Shown piece by piece: positions 27,422 through 35,945 of a stretch of 64,000 nucleotides of DNA. Each line of letters begins with the position of its first letter. Positions within the stretch are counted from its first letter, which is position 1. The notes beneath the pieces are model-generated. The model saw only the letters and a program-made list of their open reading frames with translations. It had not been told where the DNA came from and searched no databases. Source of the stretch: Actinomycetota bacterium (GTDB lineage Bacteria > Actinomycetota > Acidimicrobiia > Acidimicrobiales > Microtrichaceae); assembly GCA_016703525.1 (NCBI GenBank), contig JADJBW010000014.1:62001-126000 (forward strand), given 5' to 3'. Both the position numbers and the translations under genes were made by a program.

Positions 27422-27904
27422 TCACGCGCTCGGATACCGCTCCCCGAGCCGCTGCGCCACGCACGGCGGCACCATCGAGTCGACGTTTCCGCCGAATCGG
27501 GCGATCTCGCGAATGAGCTTCGAGGCGAGAAACGAGTGCGACGAGGTGGTCGGGATGAACAGCGTGTCGACGCCCGAGATCGATCGGTTCATCTGCGCCA
27601 TCTGCAGCTCGGACTCGAAATCGGACACCGCACGCAACCCCTTCACGATGAAATGGGCGCCGACCTGACGGGCGAGGTCCACCACCAGCGAGCTGAACAG
27701 CGTGACCTCGACGTTGTCGAGATGCGCAAAGGCGAGCTGGATGAGGTCCTGGCGGTCTTCCAGCGAGAAGAGCGGATCACCCTTCTGCGGGTTGCGAACC
27801 GCCGCCACGATCACCCGATCGAACAGCCGGGCTGCCGTCTCCACGATCTCGACATGGCCGTTGTGGATCGGGTCGAACGACCCGGGATAGAGCACGACGG
27901 TCAC
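27422..27904 (-). CDS. coaD: Phosphopantetheine adenylyltransferase
   Basis: A 160-residue CoaD, the penultimate enzyme of CoA synthesis. Nucleotidyltransferase motifs: YPGSFDPIHNGHVEIVETAARLFD (HxGH), KGLRAVSDFESELQMAQMN and the TTSSHSFLASKLIREIA loop (ISSTxVR-like). GTG 27904 overlaps the rsmD stop (GTGA). The rsmD-coaD pair is conserved in bacteria. Confidence 0.95.
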   Translation of the reverse strand: MTVVLYPGSFDPIHNGHVEIVETAARLFDRVIVAAVRNPQKGDPLFSLEDRQDLIQLAFAHLDNVEVTLFSSLVVDLARQVGAHFIVKGLRAVSDFESELQMAQMNRSISGVDTLFIPTTSSHSFLASKLIREIARFGGNVDSMVPPCVAQRLGERYPSA

Positions 27905-28473
27905 GATGCAGGCTCCTGGTTGTCGGCAGGCCCCCGAGCGGCCCGCTCCGCGATTCGCACCAACGTACCGCCGTAACGACGATCCCATCGAACACGCCAA
28001 CCATCGCCCGGATCTACGACGCGATCCGACTCGATCACCACGGTTTCGGCGCGGATGCAGTCCAACAGCGCGGCCCACTCCTCGGTGCCGTACGGAGGGT
28101 CGAGCAGGGCGAGGCAGAAACTGCGTCCGGCCAGCCGCCCCGACGATCCGAGCAGGGCAAACGCGTCGCCCGGCACAACGGTCGACCGATCGGCCAGGCG
28201 CGTGCGCTCGAGGTTCGAGCGCAGCGCCGCGAGCGCCGCCCGATCACGCTCCACAAAGACGCACGTCTCGGCCCCACGCGACAGCGCCTCGATCCCGAGC
28301 GCGCCCGACCCGGCGAAGGCGTCGAGCACGACACTCCCCGCCAGCAGATCGGCCGACGTGAGGGCGTTGAAGATCGACTCCCGCACGCGATCGAGCGTCG
28401 GACGCGTGGAACGCCCCGGCGGCGCGTCGAGGCGCAGGCCCCGAGCCGTACCCGCGATCACCCGCATGCTCAC
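27901..28473 (-). CDS. rsmD: 16S rRNA (guanine966-N2)-methyltransferase
   Basis: A 190-residue Rossmann methyltransferase. Motif I is VVLDAFAGSGALGIEALSRGA, motif II is VFVERD, and the catalytic motif IV is LLDPPYGTEEW (DPPY). The N-terminus RVIAGTARGLRLDAPPG is diagnostic for RsmD. GTG 28473 overlaps the recG stop; an ATG two codons later is equally likely. Confidence 0.94.
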   Translation of the reverse strand: MSMRVIAGTARGLRLDAPPGRSTRPTLDRVRESIFNALTSADLLAGSVVLDAFAGSGALGIEALSRGAETCVFVERDRAALAALRSNLERTRLADRSTVVPGDAFALLGSSGRLAGRSFCLALLDPPYGTEEWAALLDCIRAETVVIESDRVVDPGDGWRVRWDRRYGGTLVRIAERAARGPADNQEPAS

Positions 28474-30632
28474 CCCTTCAGCAGTTGCTCTTGGTCGTCG
28501 TCACGCAACACCAGATCGACCTCGTCGACCAGCTGCGGATGCGCGTCGAGCCCACCCGGCCCGTCCACGAGCGCAAAGGCGGCGTCCCGAGCGTGGGCGA
28601 CCCACTCGCGATCGCGGCGCAGCGACGCCAGGCGAAGGTCGTTCTGGCCCTTCTGGCGCTCGCCCATGATCGTGCCCTCGCCGCGCAGGTCCAGGTCGAC
28701 CTCGGCAAGCTCGAACCCGTCGGTCGACCGCACGAGCGCCTCCAGCCGGGCCACCCCGTCGGGAGTCGGCTCGGCCCCCACCAGCACGCAGCGGCTGGCA
28801 TAGCTGCCGCGGCCGACGCGGCCCCGCAACTGGTGCAGCTGCGCGATGCCGAACCGGTCGGCGTCGAGGATCACCATGACCGTTGCATTGGGCACATCGA
28901 CGCCGACCTCGATCACGGTGGTCGCGACCAGCACGTCGACGTCGCCCGAGCGGAACGCCGCCATGACCGACTCCTTCGCCGCGGACGGCATGCGTCCGTG
29001 CAGCAGCTCTACCGACAGGCCGGCGAGATCGACCGCGCGCAGCCGCTCGAACACCTCGTTCGCCGAGGCGACCTCGAGCTTCTCCGACTCGTCGATCAGC
29101 GGGCACACGACGTAGGCCTGACGTCCACCGGCGACCTCGTTGCGCACCAACTCCCACACCGCGTCGACCTCGGCGTCGGTACGCGCCCACGAGGTGACGA
29201 TCGGTGTGCGGCCGGGTGGCAGCTCGTCGAGGACCGAGACGTCGAGGTCGCCGTACACGGTCATGGCGGCCGTTCGCGGGATCGGCGTGGCCGTCATCAC
29301 CAACACGTCGGGCACGCGACCGTCCTCGTTCGCCACGCGAAGCGCCGCACGCTGCTCCACCCCGAAGCGATGCTGCTCGTCGATCACCACCGCCCCGAGC
29401 GACCGGAAGCCGACCCCCGACTGGATGAGCGCGTGCGTGCCCACGACCAGGTCGATCGCTCCCGCCGCCAGGTCGGTCAAGACCCGCGTGCGCTCCACAC
29501 CCGTCGTGCGGTTGGTGAGCAGGGCGAGCCGCAGTTCTCGCTCCGGGAACAGGCCGCCTTCGCGATCGGCGACGGTCAGGCCGGCGAGATCGCGTCGCAG
29601 GCCGATGGCGTGCTGCTCCGCGAGCACCTCGGTGGGTGCCATCAGCGCCCCCTGATGGCCGCCCTCGATCGCGGTCAACAACGTTGCGACGGCGACGACG
29701 GTCTTGCCGGCGCCCACATCGCCCTGTAGCAGGCGGTGCATGGGCAACGGCCGAGTCATGTCGGAACGGATCTCGGCGATCGCACGGTCTTGCGCCCGGG
29801 TCAGCGGGAACGGCAGGCGGCCGAGATACCGGTCGAGCAGCCCGCGATCGGCGCTGTGCTCGATACCGAGCGCACTGCGCTCCAGTTCTCGCTTCGCGCG
29901 CACCAGCGCCACCTGGATCCGCAACAACTCGTCGAACACGAGGCGACGCCGCGCCTGCGCCATCTCGGCCATCGACGCCGGCTCGTGGATACCCCGCAGG
30001 GCGGTCGCCCGGTCGACCAACCCGTGCCGGTCGCGCAACCACGCAGGCAGCGGTTCGGCCAACCCGCGCGGCTGGCAGCGACGCAGCGCCTGCGCCACCA
30101 GATCGCCGAGCTCCCACGTCGACAGATTCGCCTTCTCGGACTGCGGGTAGACGGGGATGATCCGTCCGGTTCTGGTGCCGATCAGATCGACGACCGGGTT
30201 CGTCATTTGGCGCTGGCCACGAAACTCGTCGACCTTGCCGTGAAACACCGCCTCGGTGCCGATCGGAAGCTGCTTCACCCGCCAGCCCTGGTTGAAGAAC
30301 GACAGCCGGAGCCGCCCGGTGCCGTCGCCGATCGTCGCCATCACCATCGATCGACCGCCGCGAACCCGCCGCGACTCGATCGACTGCACGGTGGCCAGCA
30401 CCATGCCCTCCTCGCCGGCGCGCAGGTCGCGAATGGTGGCCTGGCGCGTGCGATCGAGGTAGCGCCGGGGATAGTGCGACACGAGGTCGAGGATCGACTC
30501 GATACCCAGGTGGTGCAGGCCGGTGAGCGTCTTCGGCCCGACGCCGGCCAGCCGTTGCACCTCCATGCCTGCGAGGTCGCGGAGGGTGATCGGACGTGCG
30601 TCGCGCGGGGGCGCCGCAGGCGATTCAGCCAC
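28470..30632 (-). CDS. recG: ATP-dependent DNA helicase RecG
   Basis: Fork-reversal helicase of 720 residues. The N-terminal wedge/OB domain (about 50-210) precedes helicase motifs I GDVGAGKTVVAVATL, II DEQHRFGVEQRAAL (DEQH), III MTATPIPRTAAMT, IV LLHGRMPSAAKE, V TTVIEVGVDVPNATVMV and VI QLRGRVGRG. It ends with a RecG-type TRG hairpin region. GTG 30632 overlaps the preceding gene by 8 nt; upstream in-frame sequence belongs to that gene's other frame. Confidence 0.95.
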   Translation of the reverse strand: MAESPAAPPRDARPITLRDLAGMEVQRLAGVGPKTLTGLHHLGIESILDLVSHYPRRYLDRTRQATIRDLRAGEEGMVLATVQSIESRRVRGGRSMVMATIGDGTGRLRLSFFNQGWRVKQLPIGTEAVFHGKVDEFRGQRQMTNPVVDLIGTRTGRIIPVYPQSEKANLSTWELGDLVAQALRRCQPRGLAEPLPAWLRDRHGLVDRATALRGIHEPASMAEMAQARRRLVFDELLRIQVALVRAKRELERSALGIEHSADRGLLDRYLGRLPFPLTRAQDRAIAEIRSDMTRPLPMHRLLQGDVGAGKTVVAVATLLTAIEGGHQGALMAPTEVLAEQHAIGLRRDLAGLTVADREGGLFPERELRLALLTNRTTGVERTRVLTDLAAGAIDLVVGTHALIQSGVGFRSLGAVVIDEQHRFGVEQRAALRVANEDGRVPDVLVMTATPIPRTAAMTVYGDLDVSVLDELPPGRTPIVTSWARTDAEVDAVWELVRNEVAGGRQAYVVCPLIDESEKLEVASANEVFERLRAVDLAGLSVELLHGRMPSAAKESVMAAFRSGDVDVLVATTVIEVGVDVPNATVMVILDADRFGIAQLHQLRGRVGRGSYASRCVLVGAEPTPDGVARLEALVRSTDGFELAEVDLDLRGEGTIMGERQKGQNDLRLASLRRDREWVAHARDAAFALVDGPGGLDAHPQLVDEVDLVLRDDDQEQLLKG

Positions 30633-31581
30633 GGCGATCCGAGACGACGATCCTCGATGGACGGCCGACGACGAGTGCCGACTCGATGACGGCACCGATC
30701 TCGTCGGTCGAGACCGAGGCGACGAGCGACGGACCGGATGCGTCGATCGCAACGCCGTCGCCCAGCGCGACCCACGCCCGCCGCAGCCGCCGCGCAGCGG
30801 TTTCGGAGCCGAGAACCGAGGCCCCGCTGCCGGCGTCGGCCCCCTCGGGCGTGACCAGCATCTCGACGACGTAGCGGCCGGTTCGGTCGGAGGAGTCGGT
30901 GTCGGTGTCGGTGTCGTCGTCGAACTCCCACGCCGGCGGGTCCGGATCGTCGCCGTGCACGACCGCGACCAGCGCCTCGATCACCACCATGAGACCGGCA
31001 CCGCCCGCATCGACCACCCCGGCGTCAGCGAGGGGTTCCCACACCGTGGGCGTGCGCTCCAGCGCGTCGAGCCCGGCTTCGGCAGCGGCGAGCACGAGGG
31101 GCGCGAGCGCGGCGCCGTGATCGGATGCAGCGAGCGCCGCTTCGGCAACGGCGCGGGCCACGGCGTCGAGACCGCCCGGCCGCGGCGACGCGATCGAATG
31201 GGACGCCGCCTCGGCGCCCGCTTCGAGTGCCAGCGCCAGCCGGCCGGCGTCTACGGCATCGGTGTTGCGGCACACATCGGCCACCCCGCCGAGAAACGAG
31301 AACAACAGCCCGCCGGCACGGCCGAGCGACGGATCGGCCGCAGTGGGGACCGCTGCGGCGAACTCGTTGAGCGAACGACAGGACCCCACGGCCTCGGCCA
31401 CCGACGAAAGCGCCGCGGCCGAGTGGGAGCCGGTGTTCCCATTGCCGTCCGATCCGGCGTCGAGCCGATCGAGGGCCGGAGCGTGCGCCACCATGGCGTC
31501 TGCGGCGAAACGCACCACCTCGACGAGATCGCCCGCCGTCAATCTGCTCAGAACTCGGTCGACCCCGTCGGTGCGGTCCAT
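30625..31581 (-). CDS. DAK/DhaL-like domain protein (short, degenerate)
   Basis: A 318-residue protein in the place (rpmB, this, recG) held in Actinobacteria by the DAK-phosphatase/FakA-like gene. Helical DhaL features are visible: AGDLVEVVRFAADAMVAHAP, SLGRAGGLLF and VVDAGGAGLMVVIEALVAVV. A C-terminal alpha/beta part (GRYVVEMLVTPEG) follows. The nucleotide-binding Asp cluster, usually PDGDTGTNM, reads SDGNGNTGSH, so acidic ligands are partly lost. The full family is about 550 residues, and the C-terminal DAK1-like lobe is missing here. Kinase activity is doubtful. ATG 31581 follows a -10 box by 7 nt and probably begins the long operon down to smc. Confidence 0.75.
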   Translation of the reverse strand: MDRTDGVDRVLSRLTAGDLVEVVRFAADAMVAHAPALDRLDAGSDGNGNTGSHSAAALSSVAEAVGSCRSLNEFAAAVPTAADPSLGRAGGLLFSFLGGVADVCRNTDAVDAGRLALALEAGAEAASHSIASPRPGGLDAVARAVAEAALAASDHGAALAPLVLAAAEAGLDALERTPTVWEPLADAGVVDAGGAGLMVVIEALVAVVHGDDPDPPAWEFDDDTDTDTDSSDRTGRYVVEMLVTPEGADAGSGASVLGSETAARRLRRAWVALGDGVAIDASGPSLVASVSTDEIGAVIESALVVGRPSRIVVSDRRG

Positions 31582-31588
31582 CCGGCCG

Positions 31589-31594
31589 AATGTA
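31589..31594 (-). promoter_or_regulatory. -10 box (TACATT), leaderless start of the DAK-recG-coaD-rnc-smc run
   Basis: TACATT on the minus strand ends 7 nt before ATG 31581. No terminator-like hairpin was seen between this point and smc, and many junctions overlap. Confidence 0.5.
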
Positions 31595-31772
31595 CGCGAC
31601 GCCACCGACGGCGGCGGTCGGGGGGATGCGCCCGCCCACCTCCCGGTTCGCTCGCTTGGGCCGCTCGGAGGGCGTCTGCTAGGGTTGCCGAGCCCTTTGG
31701 CGGGCGATCGCGCGCAGCAGATCGCCGCCCGGGGCATCGTGAAGCACTCCCCACGAGTCACCAAGGTGAACC

Positions 31773-31981
31773 ATGTCCTCCGTCTGTGAGATCTGTGCGA
31801 AAAGCCGAGCTTCGGGATGAGCCTGAGCCACTCGCACCGCCGGACCCGGCGCCGCTGGAACCCGAACATCCAGCGCGTGCGCGCGATTGTCAACGGGTCG
31901 CCCCGCCGCATCAACGTCTGCACCGGCTGCCTCAAGTCGGGCAAGGTGCAAAAGCCGACCGTCCGGTCGAACGCGTCCTGA
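31773..31981 (+). CDS. rpmB: 50S ribosomal protein L28 (frameshifted)
   Basis: As written, ATG 31773 reads MSSVCEICAKSRASG and stops. Adding one A to the AAAA at 31800-31803 gives CEICAKKPSFGMSLSHSHRR, then RWNPNIQRVRAIVNG, RRINVCTGCLKSGKVQKP and a TGA at 31979-31981. This is a complete 69-residue L28 with the zinc-type CxxC pairs CEIC and CTGC. L28 is a near-universal ribosomal protein, so the break is most easily read as a missing base in the sequence. Its head-to-head position with the DAK-like gene is the known actinobacterial order. Confidence 0.92.
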
Positions 31982-31991
31982 TCGGCGTCTC

Positions 31992-32267
31992 GTGCAGGGC
32001 GTGATCAAGGCCTATGACCCCGGCACCAAGACCGGCGTCGTGGTGAGCGATTCCGAGATGGTCGACGGGTCCTTCCGCGAGTTCGAGCTGGCAGATGGCG
32101 CGCTCGACAACTCGATCTTCCGTATGTTGCGACAGGGCCAGCGGGTCGTGTTCGACATCGTCGACGGCTTCGCGGCCAACGTGCACTTCGGTTCCGAGGC
32201 CGACATGGCCACGCCGGGATTCAGCGAAACGGCGCTCGCCGCCGAGCCCGCTCCCGATCGTCGCTGA
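31992..32267 (+). CDS. Cold-shock-domain-like small protein
   Basis: A 91-residue protein from GTG 31992, 10 nt after rpmB. The start VQGVIKAYDPGTKTGVVVSD has the strand pattern and G-x-I-K-x-Y/F-D-P spacing of cold-shock domains (GVIKWFNxxKGFGFI), followed by a strand FELADG and a RQGQRVVFDIVDGFAANVHF segment like QGQxVxFxVxxGxxAxNV. The aromatic RNP1 residues are mostly replaced (TGVVVSDS rather than GFGFI), so nucleic-acid binding may be weak. Homology is judged by pattern only. Confidence 0.6.
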   Translation: MQGVIKAYDPGTKTGVVVSDSEMVDGSFREFELADGALDNSIFRMLRQGQRVVFDIVDGFAANVHFGSEADMATPGFSETALAAEPAPDRR

Positions 32268-32320
32268 CCGTTCACCGAACGCCAGTCGGCGGCTCCACAC
32301 ATCCCAACGTTTCCCCTCCG

Positions 32321-32353
32321 GCCACCCCCCGCTCAGATCGCGGACGGGGTGGC
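32321..32353. terminator. Hairpin downstream of the cold-shock-like gene
   Basis: Arms GCCACCCC (32321-32328) and GGGGTGGC (32346-32353) flank a 17-nt loop and are followed by only TTT. It may terminate the rpmB/cold-shock transcript just upstream of the pckG promoter. Confidence 0.35.
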
Positions 32354-32354
32354 T

Positions 32355-32384
32355 TTGCACTGCCCCTGCGCCGACCGGTAGGAC
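32355..32384 (+). promoter_or_regulatory. Candidate pckG promoter
   Basis: TTGCAC (32355-32360), an 18-nt spacer and TAGGAC (32379-32384). Unlike many genes here, pckG then has a leader with a GGAGG ribosome-binding site at 32406-32410. Confidence 0.4.
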
Positions 32385-32415
32385 TAGTGGATTCGTCGTC
32401 CCCCCGGAGGCACCT

Positions 32416-34224
32416 ATGGCAGCTACCACCACGAACCAGAAGCTTCTCGACTGGGTCGAGCACTGGCGGCAGATCTTCGAACCCGACGAGGTGTACTGGT
32501 GCGATGGTTCTGCCGAGGAATACGAGCGCATGTGCCAGGGGCTCGTTGACGCCGGTGTCTTCGAGCGACTGAGCGACGCAAAGCGCCCGAACTCCTACCT
32601 CGCGCTGTCCGATCCGGGCGATGTCGCCCGCGTCGAAGACCGCACCTACATCTCCTGCGGCGAGGAGATCGACGCCGGACCCACCAACAACTGGCGCGAC
32701 CCGGCCGACCTCAAGGCCGAGATGCTCGACCGCTACCAGGGCGTCATGAAGGGCCGCACGCTGTACGTCGTGCCGTTCTCGATGGGCCCGCTCGGCTCGC
32801 CGATCGCCCATATCGGCGTGCAGTTGACCGACTCGGCCTACGCCACGGTCAACATGGCGATCATGACCCGCATGGGTCAGGGAGCGCTCGACGTGCTCGG
32901 CGCCGACGGCGACTTCGTGCCCGCCGTCCACTCGGTCGGCTACCCCCTCGTGCTCGCCGACGGGACCGCCCGCGACGACGTCGCCTGGCCCTGCAACGAC
33001 GAGAAGTACATCAGCCACTTCCCCGAGACGCGTGAGATCTGGTCGTACGGCTCGGGCTACGGCGGCAACGCGCTGCTCGGCAAGAAGTGCTTCGCGCTGC
33101 GCATCGCCTCGACCATGGCGCGCGATGAGGGTTGGATGGCCGAGCACATGCTCATCCTCGGCCTGACCCCCCCGAACGGCGAGAAGGTCTACGTGGCGGC
33201 GGCGTTCCCCTCCGCGTGCGGCAAGACCAACATGGCCATGCTCATCCCGACCCTGCCGGGCTGGAAGGTCGAGACGGTCGGCGACGACATCGCCTGGATG
33301 AAGTTCGGTCCCGACGGTCGCCTCTACGCCATCAACCCCGAGGCCGGGTTCTTCGGCGTCGCGCCCGGCACCAACGACGAGACCAACCGCAACGCCATGG
33401 CGTCGATCGAGGCCAACACGATCTTCACCAACGTCGCCAAGACCGACGACGGCGATGTGTGGTGGGAGCAGATGACGCCCGAGAAGCCGGCGCACCTGAC
33501 CGACTGGCGCGGCAACGACTGGACCCCCGAGTCCTCGACGCCGGCCGCGCACCCGAACGCCCGGTTCACCGCCCCGGCGTCGCAGTGCCCGGCTATCGCA
33601 CCCGAATGGGAAGATCCCGCCGGCGTGCCGATCTCCGCGATCCTCTTCGGTGGCCGCCGCGCCACCAACGTGCCGCTCGTGACCGAAGCGTTCGACTGGC
33701 AGCACGGCGTGTTCCTCGGCGCCATCATGAGCTCGGAGAAGACGGCTGCGGCGGCGGGCACCATCGGCGAGGTGCGCTTCGACCCCTTCGCGATGCTGCC
33801 CTTCATGGGCTACAACGTCGGCGACTACATCAAGCACTGGCTCGAGATCGGCGAGTCGACCAGCGCCGACAAGCTGCCGAAGATGTTCTGGGTCAACTGG
33901 TTCCGCAAGGACGAGAACGGGAAGTTCATGTGGCCCGGCTACGGCGACAACAGCCGCGTGCTCAAGTGGATCGTCGAGCGCCTCGACGGCACCGCATCGG
34001 CGGCCGAGACGGCCATCGGCAATGTGCCGACCGCCGACGCGATCGACCGCGAGGGACTCGACCTGGACGACGCCACCATGGCGCAGATCCTCTCGGTCAG
34101 CACCGAGGCATGGCGCGGCGAAGTCGACCTGATCGAGGGCCACTTCGAGTTCATCGGCGAGCGCCTGCCCGCCGAGATGCGTGACGAGCTCACCGCGCTC
34201 GAAAAGCGCCTCAGCGGCTCCTGA
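32416..34224 (+). CDS. pckG: Phosphoenolpyruvate carboxykinase (GTP)
   Basis: A 602-residue GTP-dependent PEPCK, which converts oxaloacetate and GTP to PEP (gluconeogenesis or anaplerosis). Signature elements: RTYVVPFSMGP-like stretch (TLYVVPFSMGPLGSP), YGGNALLGKKCFALRIAS, the P-loop/active-site Cys in AAAFPSACGKTNMAML, DDIAWMKFGPDGRLYAINPE, and FWVNWFRKDENGKFMWPGYG. Length is normal. Start ATG 32416 with GGAGG six bases upstream. The gene is monocistronic, bounded downstream by a strong hairpin. Confidence 0.97.
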   Translation: MAATTTNQKLLDWVEHWRQIFEPDEVYWCDGSAEEYERMCQGLVDAGVFERLSDAKRPNSYLALSDPGDVARVEDRTYISCGEEIDAGPTNNWRDPADLKAEMLDRYQGVMKGRTLYVVPFSMGPLGSPIAHIGVQLTDSAYATVNMAIMTRMGQGALDVLGADGDFVPAVHSVGYPLVLADGTARDDVAWPCNDEKYISHFPETREIWSYGSGYGGNALLGKKCFALRIASTMARDEGWMAEHMLILGLTPPNGEKVYVAAAFPSACGKTNMAMLIPTLPGWKVETVGDDIAWMKFGPDGRLYAINPEAGFFGVAPGTNDETNRNAMASIEANTIFTNVAKTDDGDVWWEQMTPEKPAHLTDWRGNDWTPESSTPAAHPNARFTAPASQCPAIAPEWEDPAGVPISAILFGGRRATNVPLVTEAFDWQHGVFLGAIMSSEKTAAAAGTIGEVRFDPFAMLPFMGYNVGDYIKHWLEIGESTSADKLPKMFWVNWFRKDENGKFMWPGYGDNSRVLKWIVERLDGTASAAETAIGNVPTADAIDREGLDLDDATMAQILSVSTEAWRGEVDLIEGHFEFIGERLPAEMRDELTALEKRLSGS

Positions 34225-34251
34225 TCCGTTCAGCGAACTGGGCAGTCGAGC

Positions 34252-34300
34252 GAACTGGGCCGATTTGGCGACCCCTCGGGTCGGCGGATCGGCCCAGTTC
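34252..34300. terminator. Strong terminator-type hairpin after pckG
   Basis: A perfect 13-bp inverted repeat, GAACTGGGCCGAT (34252-34264) and ATCGGCCCAGTTC (34288-34300), encloses a second stem (CGACCC-CTC-GGGTCG). It lies 28 nt beyond the pckG stop and could also serve the convergent gene. There is no U tract. Confidence 0.65.
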
Positions 34301-34340
34301 CGTATGCACTCAGTTCGGTGTCCGCGCCAACCGACGACGG

Positions 34341-34360
34341 TCAGGTCAGGTCAGGTCAGG
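34341..34360. repeat. (TCAGG)x4 microsatellite over a stop codon
   Basis: Four exact TCAGG units. The TGA of the minus-strand membrane gene (34351-34353) lies inside the array. Changes in unit number would move between alternative nearby stops. Confidence 0.8.
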
Positions 34361-34719
34361 TAGATGGCTCGCAGGCCGAGGCCCATCATGAAGAGACAGC
34401 CGAAGCCGTAGAGCAGGTACATGTGCGCCCGGAGTTGGGCGCGATAGGCATACAGCAGCGCGACCGTGATCAACGTGACGAAGCCGTAGAACACGTGCAT
34501 GGAGTGGGGCTCGGGCCGCCCCTGGGTGAACAACCAGACGCCCACGCCGACCTGGATCGCAACCAGCACCTGCGACGCGATCACGAGCCACCACTGCTCG
34601 CGCCGCCGCAGCGCCGCCAGCCAATGCGCTCCGAGACACCAGAGACCGGCAGCGGCGTTCGAGCCGACGACCCCCCACGCGAGGGCACGGTGGAACTCGC
34701 GAAGGCTCATGTCGGCCAT
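34351..34719 (-). CDS. Four-helix membrane protein, unknown function
   Basis: A 122-residue integral membrane protein with hydrophobic segments at about 13-35, 43-62, 73-92 and 98-118. Between helices 2 and 3 lies the conserved-looking loop RPEPHSMHVFYGF, whose His residues could bind a ligand such as haem, but no cytochrome signature is certain. It starts at ATG 34719 (or the Met three residues on). Convergent with pckG and divergent from the small plus-strand gene at 34734. Confidence 0.65.
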   Translation of the reverse strand: MADMSLREFHRALAWGVVGSNAAAGLWCLGAHWLAALRRREQWWLVIASQVLVAIQVGVGVWLFTQGRPEPHSMHVFYGFVTLITVALLYAYRAQLRAHMYLLYGFGCLFMMGLGLRAIYLT

Positions 34720-34733
34720 GCCAGCATGAACGA

Positions 34734-35099
34734 ATGCGCCATCGCCAACTCACGATCGCCCGCCTGCGCCTCGACCGGCGGGAGGTGACGCTCGCCCACG
34801 CGTCGCTCGTGGTCGTCGAGCGAGACGAGATGCCGCGAGCCGACTGGGAGGTCGTAGCGCTGCGCATCCCGCAGGCGATCGAGCCGCCGGGCGATCTGCC
34901 GGTGCCGAACGCCCGCGTCGACGTCGAGGTGGACGCCATCGCCGGCATCGACGCCGACGGACGGCTCATCATCGGCCGACTCACCGGGTCGGCCGTGCTC
35001 GTGCGTCACGTCGACGCCACCCTGGTGTTGCGCGGCGACAGTGCGCTCGACGGACTCGGCGATCTCGACGGACCTGGCGATCTCGACCAAGCGGGCTGA
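34734..35099 (+). CDS. Hypothetical protein, beta-rich, acidic tail
   Basis: A 121-residue protein not recognised. It looks like alternating beta strands (TIARLRLDRREVTLAHASLV, ARVDVEVDAIAGIDADGRL, GRLTGSAVLVRHVDATLVL) and ends in a short Asp/Gly/Leu repeat (DGLGDLDGPGDLDQAG) encoded by an 18-bp tandem duplication. No signal peptide. Start ATG 34734. The coding assignment is moderate: the codon pattern fits, but no homologue is recalled. Confidence 0.5.
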   Translation: MRHRQLTIARLRLDRREVTLAHASLVVVERDEMPRADWEVVALRIPQAIEPPGDLPVPNARVDVEVDAIAGIDADGRLIIGRLTGSAVLVRHVDATLVLRGDSALDGLGDLDGPGDLDQAG

Positions 35100-35143
35100 G
35101 CACCACGGACCGACCCGGGCCCCGGACGAGAGACGCCCACCGC

Positions 35144-35944
35144 TCAGGCGAGGATCGTGTCCTCGAACGGGGCACCCTCGGGGCGAAGCGCACCGTGGCG
35201 GATGAACCACTCGGTGCCGAACGCAGTGAGGAACTGGTCGTCGGGCATCTTCAAGAAGAAGTCGTCGGGCGAGATCTGGCTCGCGTGGCAGCGCATGGAC
35301 GCGCGCTTCGCCTCATGGAATGCCGACACGTCGACCGCGTGGGTGATCCGCGATTCGGGCATGCCGAAATCGGGGCGCTCCTCCAGGTCGGGCATCTCGG
35401 CGCGTTCCTCCTCCGACATCGTCTCGGCGGCGTCCGCGATCGACCGGATCATCGCGTCGCGATTGATCGTCGCCTCGAACACCTCCGTCACCCCGGCCAG
35501 TTCGGCCGCCCGGGCGCCGACGCGGTGCACCTGGATGTGATCGGGGTGCCCGTAGCCGCCGATCTCGTCGTAGATCGTCAACACATCGGCCGACTCCTCA
35601 CGCAGGATCTGCGCGAGCCGCGCCGCTGCGGCGTCGACGTCGGCCCGCCAGAAGCTGTAGGCCCGGTCGTTGGTCGACTCCCCCATCATCCCGGAGTCGA
35701 CGTACCCGAGGAACTCCACGCGATGCACGCCGAGCACCTTCGCCGACTCGAACGTCTCGCCGATCCGCCGGATACCGAGCTGTTCGCCCGGATCGAGGAA
35801 GTCGTCGGCGACCTCGCCCATCTCGCCGCGCGTCGCCATCACCAGCACGACTCGATGGCCATCGGCGACGGCCTTCGCGATCGTTCCGCCGGTTGCGATC
35901 GACTCGTCGTCGGGGTGGGCGTGGAAACTCACGAGGGTCGCCAT
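35144..35944 (-). CDS. PIG-L/LmbE-family deacetylase (Mca/MshB type)
   Basis: A 266-residue zinc-dependent deacetylase. The zinc ligands are in the N-terminal FHAHPDDESIATGG and in GYGHPDHIQVHRVG. Central blocks ATRGEMGE and EFLGYVDSGMMG are those of the mycothiol enzymes Mca (conjugate amidase) and MshB (GlcNAc-inositol deacetylase). Which of the two cannot be decided from sequence alone; the C-terminal HASQISPDDFFL region slightly favours Mca. ATG 35944 follows the CoA-transferase stop by 1 nt, so these are cotranscribed. Confidence 0.85.
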   Translation of the reverse strand: MATLVSFHAHPDDESIATGGTIAKAVADGHRVVLVMATRGEMGEVADDFLDPGEQLGIRRIGETFESAKVLGVHRVEFLGYVDSGMMGESTNDRAYSFWRADVDAAAARLAQILREESADVLTIYDEIGGYGHPDHIQVHRVGARAAELAGVTEVFEATINRDAMIRSIADAAETMSEEERAEMPDLEERPDFGMPESRITHAVDVSAFHEAKRASMRCHASQISPDDFFLKMPDDQFLTAFGTEWFIRHGALRPEGAPFEDTILA

Positions 35945-35945
35945 G

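Noticed and set aside
34734..35099. A longer plus-strand reading through the membrane gene and this ORF
   Set aside because: It starts antisense to the membrane gene; ATG 34734 gives the only plausible independent product.
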